Numbered from the stretch's first letter, positions 1 to 6,455 are shown. The stretch is 6,991 bases of DNA from an uncultured Porphyromonas sp. (GCA_946997275.1 CAMPUN010000055.1:1-6991); one strand, 5' to 3'. The notes: generated by a model not told the origin, from the letters alone. Translations and numbers: made by a program.

Positions 1-1780
1 TAGCGTGCTCCGTACCACCGATGTAGAGATCCACCTGTCGCCAGTAGTTATTGGCCTCGGGGGAGACCAAAGCATCATGATTGTGCGGATCCATATAGCG
101 CAGGTAATAAGCGCTACTTCCCGCAAAGCCTGGCATCGTGCAGAGTTCGTAGGTATAGCCCTCCTCGGTGCACCAGTGCTTAGCACGTCCTAGCGGAGGC
201 TCGCCACTCTCCGTGGGGAGATATTTGTCCACCTCAGGCAGAGTCAGCGGGAGCTTGTCAAGCGGTAGCGTGTGCGGCACGCCCTCCTTATAATATATAG
301 GTATCGGCTCGCCCCAGTAGCGCTGGCGGCTGAAGATAGCGTCGCGCAGGCGGTAGTTGATCCGCTTCTGACCGAGCCCCTGCTCGTCCAGGTAGTGACA
401 CATCCAGTCAATCGCCTCAGAGACTGGCTTGCCATTGAGGAGCGGCGAATTGATCAGCTCGCCCTCTTTGCTGTCGAGGCTTTCGCTCCAGGTGGAGGGG
501 TCGGACGCTTCGCCACCCTTTGGCAAAACAACCTGACGTATCGGCAAGTCAAAGTGCCGTGCGAAAGCAAAGTCTCTCGAGTCGTGTGCTGGCACCGCCA
601 TGATAGCACCCGTGCCATAGCCCGCCAATACATAGTCGCTGATCCAGATCGGAATCAACGCCTCCGTCAGCGGGTGCTGTGCATAGGAGCCCGTGAAGAC
701 ACCCGTCACCGAGTGATCCGCCTGACGCTCACGCTCCGTGCGACGCTTCGTGCGATCTAGGTAGGTCTCGACAGCGTCACGCTGCTCCTCCGTAGTCAGG
801 TCAGCCACCAGACTACTCTCGGGAGCTAGCACCATAAAGGTCACTCCGTAGAGCGTATCAGGACGAGTGGTAAAGACCTCGATAGGCACTTCGCCACGAG
901 CCGTGCTAGCCTTGAAAGTAACCGATGCGCCGATCGACTTGCCGATCCAGTTGCGCTGCATCTCCTTGAGTGCATCGCTCCAGTTGAGCCTGTCGAGACC
1001 CGCTAGCAGACGCTCCGCATAGGCAGAGACGCGGAGGCTCCACTGCTTCATCTTGCGCTGCACCACGGGGTAGCCCCCACGTTCACTCACGCCATCGCTT
1101 ACCTCATCATTGGCGAGGACGGTACCCAGCTCAGGGCACCAGTTGACCACACTCTCGCCGAGGAACGCCAAGCGATAGTGCATCAGCCACTCCGACCGCT
1201 CCGCCTCGCTCGCATCTTGCCACGCCTCAGCCGTCAGCTCCAGTGGCGTACTGGTATAGGCGGTACACCCCTCCGTGCCGTGAGCCTCTAGGTACTGGAC
1301 CAATTTGTCGATAGACTCAGCACGCCCTGTGGCGGTGTCGTAGTAATGGTGGAAAAGCTGTATGAATGCCCACTGCGTCCACTTGTAATACTCCGGATCG
1401 CAGGTCACCACCTGGCGGCTCCAGTCGAAACCAAAGCCAATATTGTCTAGTTGCTCACGATAGCGCGCTATGTTGACCCGCGTCGTCTCCTCGGGGTGAC
1501 GATTCGTCTGGATAGCGTACTGCTCGGCCGGCAGTCCGAAAGCATCGTACCCCATCGGGTGCAGGACGTTGTACCCCTGTAGTCGCTTATAGCGAGCGTA
1601 AATATCTGAGGCAATGTATCCTAGCGGGTGCCCCACATGTAGTCCCGCCCCCGAGGGATAGGGAAACATGTCGAGTACGTAGTACGAAGGCTTATCACGG
1701 TCTATCTCTACGCGATAAATATCTGCGTCATGCCAGATGCGCTGAGCCGATTGCTCTATGTCGTGGTGATTGTAATCCAT
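1..1780 (-). CDS. leuS: Leucyl-tRNA synthetase, N-terminal 593 residues (3' part off the left edge)
   Basis: Class I aminoacyl-tRNA synthetase that charges tRNA-Leu with leucine in the cytoplasm and hydrolyses mischarged products in its editing domain. Translated from the ATG at 1780-1778, the protein shows FPYPSG (39-44) followed by the HIGH box as HVGH (48-51), DWSRQ (119-123), NWCPE (213-217), and NWIGKS at the entry to the CP1 editing domain. Within CP1 are the threonine-rich TTRPDT (304-309) and the conserved [15 protein letters not shown], with HDSRD at 399-403; the Asp residues here are the known editing aspartates of LeuRS. The catalytic core resumes at RYWGEPIP (487-494) and reaches IGGTEHA (587-593) at the window edge. 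The KMSKS loop, anticodon-binding domain and C-terminal domain must lie outside. The segment after NWCP lacks the zinc-binding cysteines of E. coli LeuRS (it reads [18 protein letters not shown], about residues 230-247), which I recall as usual in this phylum. No Shine-Dalgarno is visible; the start is fixed by alignment to the family N-terminus and by a close upstream promoter. Confidence 0.97.
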   Translation of the reverse strand, partial: MDYNHHDIEQSAQRIWHDADIYRVEIDRDKPSYYVLDMFPYPSGAGLHVGHPLGYIASDIYARYKRLQGYNVLHPMGYDAFGLPAEQYAIQTNRHPEETTRVNIARYREQLDNIGFGFDWSRQVVTCDPEYYKWTQWAFIQLFHHYYDTATGRAESIDKLVQYLEAHGTEGCTAYTSTPLELTAEAWQDASEAERSEWLMHYRLAFLGESVVNWCPELGTVLANDEVSDGVSERGGYPVVQRKMKQWSLRVSAYAERLLAGLDRLNWSDALKEMQRNWIGKSIGASVTFKASTARGEVPIEVFTTRPDTLYGVTFMVLAPESSLVADLTTEEQRDAVETYLDRTKRRTERERQADHSVTGVFTGSYAQHPLTEALIPIWISDYVLAGYGTGAIMAVPAHDSRDFAFARHFDLPIRQVVLPKGGEASDPSTWSESLDSKEGELINSPLLNGKPVSEAIDWMCHYLDEQGLGQKRINYRLRDAIFSRQRYWGEPIPIYYKEGVPHTLPLDKLPLTLPEVDKYLPTESGEPPLGRAKHWCTEEGYTYELCTMPGFAGSSAYYLRYMDPHNHDALVSPEANNYWRQVDLYIGGTEHA

Positions 1781-1801
1781 ACAGTTCTCTCGATTATAGC
1801 G

Positions 1802-1809
1802 CAAAGGTA
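1802..1809 (-). promoter_or_regulatory. Predicted leuS -7 box (TAnnTTTG type)
   Basis: Read on the minus strand this is TACCTTTG, a full match to the Bacteroidetes -7 consensus TAnnTTTG. It lies 21 bp upstream of the leuS ATG, predicting transcription from about 1795 and a leader of about 15 nt. No clear TTTG -33 box is visible; that position falls in the flank of the palindromic repeat. Confidence 0.6.
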
Positions 1810-1829
1810 CGAAATTAGAGATTAGAGGG

Positions 1830-1948
1830 AGACGTGTAACCCGTTGTAGGGACGCACGATCTGTGCGTCCGTCCTCGTTAAAGCCATGGTGCTGTAACCT
1901 TTGATACAACGGACGCACAGATCATACGTCCGTTTCGCGACTCGTGTC
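1830..1948. repeat. Dispersed palindromic repeat, copy 1 (right arm degenerate)
   Basis: About 119 bp alignable almost end to end with the copy at 6684-6802. The left arm begins AGACGTGTAAC and continues through GTTGTAGGGACGCAC. It holds a hairpin GGACGCAC/GTGCGTCC (1850-1857 with 1863-1870), a middle segment sharing GTAACCTTTGA.ACAACGG with copy 2, and a second hairpin starting GGACGCACAGATC at 1911 whose partner is decayed to ATACGTCC. The distal right arm (about 1932-1948) keeps only GACTCGTGTC-like traces. The flank 1815-1829 (ATTAGAGATTAGAGG) resembles the reverse complement of the right flank of copy 2, so the real element may be longer. It encodes no protein and behaves like a MITE or REP-type element. 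Confidence 0.8.
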
Positions 1949-1958
1949 GCTTTTTTTA

Positions 1959-1966
1959 TAAATTTG
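1959..1966 (+). promoter_or_regulatory. Predicted -7 box for the LRR protein gene
   Basis: TAAATTTG matches the Bacteroidetes -7 consensus TAnnTTTG exactly, directly after a run of seven T. Predicted transcription start is about 1973, giving a leader of roughly 75 nt to the ATG at 2050. A weak TTTC at 1933-1936 is the only candidate for the -33 element and the spacing is not ideal. Confidence 0.55.
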
Positions 1967-1972
1967 CAATCG

Positions 1973-1993
1973 GGGTCGGCTTGCTACCGATCC
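1973..1993 (+). other. Leader stem-loop at the predicted 5' end of the LRR mRNA
   Basis: GGGTCGG (1973-1979) pairs with CCGATCC (1987-1993) around a 7-nt loop, seven pairs including one G-U. It begins 7 nt after the predicted -7 box, so it would sit at the 5' end of the transcript, where stem-loops can protect mRNA from decay. No T-run follows, so it is not a terminator. Confidence 0.4.
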
Positions 1994-2049
1994 TTGCGCT
2001 CTTATAGGCAACTCTCTCTCGCATCACTAATCAATTCAAAAATATCTTT

Positions 2050-5000
2050 ATGAGACAAACGCTACAATCATGTGCTGTCACTGTACCTCGTCCTGTAGGA
2101 TCCACTACATGGGTCGGGCGATTCCTCCCTAGGGTGGCTCTAATAGGGTTGCTCCTCTGGGCTCTCTGTCTAAGAGTGGGTGCTCAGACACCTTATCCTA
2201 CTGATAGCTACTCACTTTCTCCTGATGGGACGACACTCTCTAAGTGGAAAGGTAACGAGACGGAGATCGATCTCTCTGCAGACCCAGCCTTTGACAATGT
2301 GACCACCATCGGGCAGTGGGCTTTTTCTTACAAAAAGAGCTTAGAGCGTGTGACCTTGTCGTCAAAGGTGGAGAAGCTCGACCGAGCAGCCTTCTCGGAT
2401 TGCTCAGCGCTTAGCGAGATCGTACTATCCTCTTCACTTAAGACGGTCGCTTACAAGGCGTTTTTTAGGTGTGGAAAGCTTACCGAGCTGTCGCTACCTC
2501 TAGGTGTGGAGTCTCTTGGCGAGCTAGCCTTCGGACAGTGTACCGCTCTAGAGACGCTTACCCTCCCCAGTAGCCTCAAGGAGATCGGTGTGCAGACCTT
2601 CTATAAGTGTAGCGCGCTACGCAATATAACCTGCATGGCAGAGGTGCCTCCGACGGCGACGGCGAGCGCATTCGATGAGGACTGCTGTGCTAATGCTCAG
2701 CTATCAGTCCCTGAGTCTGCGGTGGAGGCATACAAGGCGACGGCTCCCTGGAGCAACTTTGTCAATATAGTGGCTCTGCAGGGAGGTGGCTACCCTAAGG
2801 CTAGCTACGAGCTCTCGGCAGATAAGACGACACTGGTCAAGTGGACTGGCTCCGAGAGTGATATAGATCTAACACAGGACAAAGCTTTCGGAGCACTCAA
2901 GACTATCGGTAGCGAAGCTTTCAAAGGTCTCGCAACGCTAGCATCAATCGTCGTCCCCGAGGGCGTTGAGAAGATTGAGATGGAGGCCTTCGAGGGGTGT
3001 ACGAAGCTAACCGTCCTACAGCTTCCTACGACTCTTAAGACGCTGGGGACCTCTGCTTTTAAGGGGTGTACATCCCTCCTGGAGGTAACTCTCCCCGAGG
3101 GGGTGACAGCACTACCTGCCTCAGCTTTTGAGGAGTGTGCATCGCTCGTGAGCATCCACTTCTCTGATAGGATGACCGTCGTGGGGAATAGAGCGCTAGC
3201 CTCTTGCAAAGCGCTGCGCACACTCTTCCTCCCTGGATCTGTCAGCTACATTGACCAGGGGGCTTTCACTGATTGCGATGCGCTACGCACCATCTTTTGC
3301 TATGCAGTGACCCCACCCACGACCAATCAGGGGATCTTCTCTCCGACGACCTGTAGCAAGGGTATCCTTGTCGTCCCCGCACCCACTATAGTGAGCTATA
3401 AGGAGGCCACTCCCTGGAAGGAGTTTATTCACATCGATGGCATACAGAGCGCCTATTCCGAGAGTAGCTACAAGCTCTCTGATGATAAGAGGACGCTCAT
3501 CCGCTGGTCAGGCTCTGAGGCTACTATCAATATGGCTGCAGACCCAGCCTTTGCCAATCTGCTTACGATCGGTGAAAACGCATTCTACGAGGCTGAGGAG
3601 CTGGTGTCGATCACGCTGCCTTATGGTGTGACAACGCTGGAAAAGCAAATCTTCGTCAACTGTCCTAAGCTGACGCAGGTCACGCTACCCGCTGAGATTA
3701 CGAAGATCGGTGAGTGGACCTTCTCCGGTTGTAATGCCCTCGAGAGCATTCAATTGCCAGAGCGGATGACTACGCTAGAGAAGTGCCTCTTCGCACACTG
3801 CAAGGCACTCAAAGAGGTGACCCTCCCTGCGGGCCTAACGACTATCGGGAGTAAAGTCTTCTTTGAGTGTAGTGAGCTAGCTACGATAGCCCTCCCGAGT
3901 AACTTAATCTCCATCGGGGAGTGGGCTTTCGCACGATGCACTAAGTTGACAGCTGTCGAAATCCCAGGAGCTGTGACAACCATTGAGACGTCTGCTTTTG
4001 CTGAGTGTCCAGCTCTGCAGAGCGTGACGCTCTCAGATCAGCTCAGCACGCTAGGAGACTGGGCGCTGTCACACTGTACAAGCCTTACGGAGATCGTACT
4101 GCCAGCCTCTCTAGCCACTATCGGCAGGCATGCCTTCACCGAGACACCGCTGACCAAGATAACGGTCATGCGTAGCGAGCCAGCCACGACGACAGAGAAG
4201 TTTGTTGATCAGTCTGTCTACACGACAGCTCTCCTCTACGTGCCAGAAGATGCCGTTGATAAGTACAAGACGACAGCCCCCTGGTCCTCCTTCCAGCATA
4301 TACAGGCGAGGGTTGTGATCAACTATCCCGCTGAGAGCTACCAGCTCTCTGACGACAAGACGACCCTAATAAAGTGGTTAGGCGCAGAGACAGAGATCGA
4401 CCTCTCGGCAGACGAAGCTTTTGCCAAGGTAACGACCATCGGCCCCAAGGCTTTCGAAAAGAAAGCGATTACATCCATTGTGCTACCCAACACGGTCACA
4501 AAGATTGATGATGAAGCATTCTCCGAGTGTGCTAGTCTCTCCTCCGTGACACTGTCTGGAGCTTTAACGGAGATCGGCCAATGGGGCTTCTACAAATGTG
4601 TAAGCCTGGAGCATCTAGCCCTGCCCTCTTCACTCCGACGCATCGGCAAGTGGGCATTCTTCAAGTGCGATAAGCTCACCGATGTCAAGCTCCCCGACGG
4701 TCTTGAGAGCCTCGGCTACAAGGCTTACTCGGGCTGTACTGCTATCAAGGAGATTGCCATACCAAACTCTGTAAAGGAGATAGATATATGGGTCTTTGAA
4801 AAGTGTACAAGCTTAGAGCGTGCCACCTTCGGAGAGGATGTCCCGACGACTGGTACATGGACCTTCTCAGGCTGTACCGCACTGACCGAGGTTGTCTTAC
4901 CTAAGCATATAGATAGGATAGGAGAGGCTACCTTCTACAATTGTCGCAAGCTACCTACCATCGAGATACCAGCTTCGGTCAAGGAGATAGAGAATATGGC

Positions 5001-5541
5001 GTTCTCTGGTTGCGAGTCGTTTACCTCGGTGGTGCTACCATCAGAGGTCAAGGGAATCGCCAACAAAGCGTTTGCCTCCTGCTCTAGTCTCAGCAGTATT
5101 ACGATCCCCTCCAAGACCTCTTGGATAGGAGACGAAGCGTTTAAGGCTTGTCTCATGCTCGATTCAGTTATTTGCAATGCGGCCAAACCACCACTATGTG
5201 GCAATGCTCCATTTGAGAGCGTGACCTATGAGCGTGCTTTCCTCAAGGTCCCCGAGAGCGCTAGCGAGCTCTACAAAAAGAGTATCCCCTGGAGTAACTT
5301 TAAGAAGACAACGGCTATCGAAAGTCCTCTGACGACTAACGATAGTGACCTACAGATCGTCCTCGATGGTGGACGGCTACTGGTCACTGGAGCTACAAGC
5401 GTGCAGGTATACAGCATGGAGGGACTACTCCTCGAGAGTAGCTCTAGGATGCAGGCTGGAGAGACCTTTATGGTCAGCCTGCCTCAGGGTATCTACCTAG
5501 TGTCTGCTGATAGGACCAGTAGCGTGGTGGTGATGCCGTAA
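2050..5541 (+). CDS. Secreted BspA-type leucine-rich-repeat surface protein with T9SS C-terminal domain
   Basis: A 1163-residue exported protein, probably a surface adhesin or interaction scaffold; BspA-family proteins in oral Bacteroidetes bind host matrix proteins and other bacteria, but no ligand can be read from this sequence. An unusually long N-region (residues 1-28) precedes a hydrophobic segment (29-41) and a likely signal peptidase I site after VGA (45/46). Residues 49-1087 form four tandem modules starting at 49, 248, 469 and 759. Each has a header of pattern SYxLSxDxTTLxKW, then an I[DN][LM]..D.AF stretch and an incomplete opening repeat, then an array of 23-residue LRR_5-type repeats (L..I.LP..L..IG followed by ..AF..C..), and a closing segment with a V.VP motif, YK and PW..F. 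Residues about 1091-1163 resemble a T9SS sorting domain. This is the only plausible ATG. The leader is A-rich without Shine-Dalgarno, as usual in the phylum. It is divergent from leuS and has no clear terminator before the next gene. Confidence 0.93.
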   Translation: MRQTLQSCAVTVPRPVGSTTWVGRFLPRVALIGLLLWALCLRVGAQTPYPTDSYSLSPDGTTLSKWKGNETEIDLSADPAFDNVTTIGQWAFSYKKSLERVTLSSKVEKLDRAAFSDCSALSEIVLSSSLKTVAYKAFFRCGKLTELSLPLGVESLGELAFGQCTALETLTLPSSLKEIGVQTFYKCSALRNITCMAEVPPTATASAFDEDCCANAQLSVPESAVEAYKATAPWSNFVNIVALQGGGYPKASYELSADKTTLVKWTGSESDIDLTQDKAFGALKTIGSEAFKGLATLASIVVPEGVEKIEMEAFEGCTKLTVLQLPTTLKTLGTSAFKGCTSLLEVTLPEGVTALPASAFEECASLVSIHFSDRMTVVGNRALASCKALRTLFLPGSVSYIDQGAFTDCDALRTIFCYAVTPPTTNQGIFSPTTCSKGILVVPAPTIVSYKEATPWKEFIHIDGIQSAYSESSYKLSDDKRTLIRWSGSEATINMAADPAFANLLTIGENAFYEAEELVSITLPYGVTTLEKQIFVNCPKLTQVTLPAEITKIGEWTFSGCNALESIQLPERMTTLEKCLFAHCKALKEVTLPAGLTTIGSKVFFECSELATIALPSNLISIGEWAFARCTKLTAVEIPGAVTTIETSAFAECPALQSVTLSDQLSTLGDWALSHCTSLTEIVLPASLATIGRHAFTETPLTKITVMRSEPATTTEKFVDQSVYTTALLYVPEDAVDKYKTTAPWSSFQHIQARVVINYPAESYQLSDDKTTLIKWLGAETEIDLSADEAFAKVTTIGPKAFEKKAITSIVLPNTVTKIDDEAFSECASLSSVTLSGALTEIGQWGFYKCVSLEHLALPSSLRRIGKWAFFKCDKLTDVKLPDGLESLGYKAYSGCTAIKEIAIPNSVKEIDIWVFEKCTSLERATFGEDVPTTGTWTFSGCTALTEVVLPKHIDRIGEATFYNCRKLPTIEIPASVKEIENMAFSGCESFTSVVLPSEVKGIANKAFASCSSLSSITIPSKTSWIGDEAFKACLMLDSVICNAAKPPLCGNAPFESVTYERAFLKVPESASELYKKSIPWSNFKKTTAIESPLTTNDSDLQIVLDGGRLLVTGATSVQVYSMEGLLLESSSRMQAGETFMVSLPQGIYLVSADRTSSVVVMP
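2194..2790 (+). repeat. LRR module 1: 4 complete repeats
   Basis: Residues 49-247. A 35-residue header beginning YPTDSYSLS and an opening half repeat (VTTIGQWAF, from residue 84) are followed by four 23-residue repeats at 98-189, all with Cys at repeat position 21. The closing segment (190-240) contains VPESAVEAYK and PWSNF, then a short linker ending in GGG. Confidence 0.9.
2791..3453 (+). repeat. LRR module 2: 5 complete repeats
   Basis: Residues 248-468. The header YPKASYELS and opening half repeat LKTIGSEAF (from 283) are followed by five 23-residue repeats at 297-411, each with Cys at position 21. The closing segment starts at 412 and carries VVPAP, YK (450-451) and PWKEF (455-459). Confidence 0.9.
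3454..4323 (+). repeat. LRR module 3: 8 complete repeats
   Basis: Residues 469-758. The header begins YSESSYKLS and the opening half repeat is LLTIGENAF (from 504). Eight repeats occupy 518-700; the last is one residue short and ends ETP instead of the usual cysteine-containing turn. The closing segment contains VPEDAVDKYK and PWSSF. Confidence 0.9.
4324..5310 (+). repeat. LRR module 4: 10 complete repeats
   Basis: Residues 759-1087, the largest module. The header begins YPAESYQLS and the opening half repeat is VTTIGPKAF (from 794). Ten 23-residue repeats run from 807 to 1036, all with Cys at position 21. The closing segment (1037-1087) has VPESASELYK and PWSNF and leads directly to the sorting domain. 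Confidence 0.9.
5320..5538 (+). other. T9SS-type C-terminal sorting domain of the LRR protein
   Basis: Residues 1091-1163. After the last module the sequence changes to short beta strands: LQIVLDGGRLLVTGA, VQVYSMEGLLL, then VSLPQGIYLVSA and VVVMP at the end. The order (strand, G.L.V.GA, V.VY...G, then L..GIYLV near the C-terminus) is that of the Por-secretion sorting domains of Bacteroidetes, which direct export across the outer membrane and are removed on surface attachment. The usual C-terminal lysine is absent here. Confidence 0.75.
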
Positions 5542-5633
5542 TGCCACAGAGACTATAGCCATGGGGCTACGCCAAGTGTGTCTCGCAAGTTTTATAGACT
5601 TCAGCTTAGCAGACAGCTGTTGAAAAACAGTCT

Positions 5634-5641
5634 TATCTTTG
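5634..5641 (+). promoter_or_regulatory. Predicted -7 box for the lipoprotein gene
   Basis: TATCTTTG is an exact TAnnTTTG match, 58 bp upstream of the ATG at 5700. Predicted start of transcription is about 5648. No convincing TTTG box is seen around -33. It suggests the lipoprotein gene is transcribed independently of the LRR gene, whose stop codon is 92 bp upstream. Confidence 0.6.
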
Positions 5642-5646
5642 TACTT

Positions 5647-5668
5647 GGGGGGAGGCTCTCCTCCCCCC
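5647..5668 (+). other. Very stable leader hairpin at the predicted 5' end of the lipoprotein mRNA
   Basis: GGGGGGAGG (5647-5655) and CCTCCCCCC (5660-5668) form a perfect 9-bp, nearly all G-C stem around the loop CTCT. It starts 6 nt after the predicted -7 box, so it would be the first structure of the transcript. The next bases are ACTACTAATC, not a T-run, so it is a poor intrinsic terminator for the upstream LRR gene, although that role cannot be fully excluded. Confidence 0.7.
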
Positions 5669-5699
5669 ACTACTAATCTAATAACCCGATAACGAACCT

Positions 5700-6152
5700 A
5701 TGAAAAAAACTCTATTTGTAACGCTCCTGCTGACTTGCAGTGCTGCACTTTTTGCCTCTTGTGGGCAGACGAAAGACTGGCACCTTAGCGAGCAGTGCTC
5801 GAAAACTCTAAATGAGCGCTATCCCAAGGCCCGCATCCTGGAGGTGGACTACGACGATGGCATGGTCGAGGTGGAGATAAGGCACGACAAGAAGGAAAAG
5901 GAGGTACTCTTCACAAACTCCTGCGAGTGGATCTCCACGAGCTGGGAGGTCGCTCAGAGAAACGTCCCCGCTGTCGTCATGCAGGCGCTCCAGCAGAAGT
6001 ATCCCAATGTACGCATTGACGATATCGACTTCATAGAGATGCCTCAGGGCTCTTACTATCGCTTTGAGATAGAGCGGACTGGTGCGCAAGACGAGTACGT
6101 CTACATCACGCCTCAGGGGGTGATCACCGAGGTACGCGTCTATCACAAGTAA
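5700..6152 (+). CDS. PepSY-like (DUF2874-type) lipoprotein
   Basis: A 150-residue envelope protein. KK at residues 2-3, a hydrophobic stretch (5-19) and Cys21 in the context LFASC form a lipoprotein signal peptide; the lipobox has Phe at -3, a tolerated variant. The residues after Cys (GQTKD) do not form a clear acidic surface-export signal, so a periplasm-facing anchor is as likely as surface display. The mature part is two similar halves about 60 residues apart: YPKARILEVDYDDG..EVEI (41-60) then EVLFTNSCEWISTSWEV (68-84), and YPNVRIDDIDF with YYRFEI (101-124) then EYVYITPQGVITEVRV (132-147). This two-lobed pattern fits the PepSY-like family abundant in Bacteroidetes. Its members resemble the beta-lactamase inhibitor protein fold, but their function is unknown and inhibition should not be assumed. 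It has its own promoter and leader hairpin, and there is no Shine-Dalgarno before the ATG. Confidence 0.88.
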   Translation: MKKTLFVTLLLTCSAALFASCGQTKDWHLSEQCSKTLNERYPKARILEVDYDDGMVEVEIRHDKKEKEVLFTNSCEWISTSWEVAQRNVPAVVMQALQQKYPNVRIDDIDFIEMPQGSYYRFEIERTGAQDEYVYITPQGVITEVRVYHK

Positions 6153-6181
6153 TCCGCTAGCTACTATATAGCAATAACTCA

Positions 6182-6217
6182 CAAGGCGGGCTAGACCATG
6201 GCGTCTAGTCCGCCTTG
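6182..6217 (+). terminator. Terminator-like hairpin after the lipoprotein gene
   Basis: CAAGGCGG (6182-6189) pairs with CCGCCTTG (6210-6217) and CTAGAC (6191-6196) with GTCTAG (6203-6208), joined by a G-U pair, leaving a 6-nt loop. This gives a 15-bp stem starting 30 bp after the stop codon. The downstream bases CTGTATCATAT are only weakly T-rich, so it may act as a 3' stabilising structure rather than a strict intrinsic terminator. It has no better T-run on the other strand. Confidence 0.6.
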
Positions 6218-6455
6218 CTGTATCATATCCGCCACTCTTTGAGTTAACCCAAATCTCACGGAAGGGTGTATGACTGCTTCTTGTAGCGAGCGGTAGGGTT
6301 GGGGGGATAGACTTTGTCTCCCGTAGATTTGGACTAGTTGTTGCGTCCCTCCTCTTTGTAGACTGCTGAGCCGCTGCCAACGCATAGACGTCTCTTGAGT
6401 ACACGAGGGTACAGTGTCAGGGCTGACGCATTATGACAATGAACTAGTAGTATCT
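6218..6455. other. Non-coding stretch with a possible structured segment
   Basis: No recognisable gene or tRNA. The only clear structure is a long-range inverted pair: CCAAATCTCACGG (6249-6261) against CCGTAGATTTGG (6321-6332), 12 pairs with one bulged base, enclosing about 59 nt that include a small internal stem near 6305-6321 (GGATAGAC against GTCTCC with a bulge). A small minus-strand open frame (6385-6191) has no recognisable motif and runs through the 6182-6217 hairpin, so it is not called a gene. Confidence 0.35.

Noticed and set aside
272..760. Plus-strand open frame of 162 codons at the left end
   Set aside because: It lies entirely antisense to leuS, whose motifs (HDSRD, RYWGEP) are read through the same bases; no recognisable protein features.
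1893..1903. TAACCTTTG within the palindromic repeat (also near 6664 and 6747) as a possible -7 promoter box
   Set aside because: There are three bases between TA and TTTG instead of two, so it does not fit TAnnTTTG, and no gene lies suitably downstream.
2344..5160. Regular 69-bp repetition that could suggest a CRISPR or satellite array
   Set aside because: The repeats diverge at the DNA level, keep protein-level consensus, have no spacers and lie in one open coding frame.
2805..5204. Several minus-strand and alternate-frame open frames within the LRR gene
   Set aside because: They mirror the 69-bp periodicity of the LRR repeats on the other strand; the plus-strand frame has a signal peptide, repeat structure and sorting domain.
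5555..5625. Short inverted matches (TAGCC/GGCTA near 5555-5568; CAGCT/AGCTG near 5602-5619) as a terminator of the LRR gene
   Set aside because: Stems of only five pairs without a T-run; too weak to call.
6191..6385. Minus-strand 64-codon open frame in the gap after the lipoprotein
   Set aside because: No known motif, no -7 box and no leader signal, and its end runs through a strong hairpin. It could be a decayed remnant but cannot be supported as a gene.
5808..6404. Minus-strand open frame of 198 codons
   Set aside because: It overlaps the lipoprotein gene on the opposite strand and the 6182-6217 hairpin; the lipoprotein has a signal peptide, internal repeat and promoter, so this frame is a shadow.
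6218..6455. Search for a tRNA or other standard RNA gene in the gap
   Set aside because: No acceptor/T-arm signature such as GTTCRANNC in a cloverleaf context was found on either strand.
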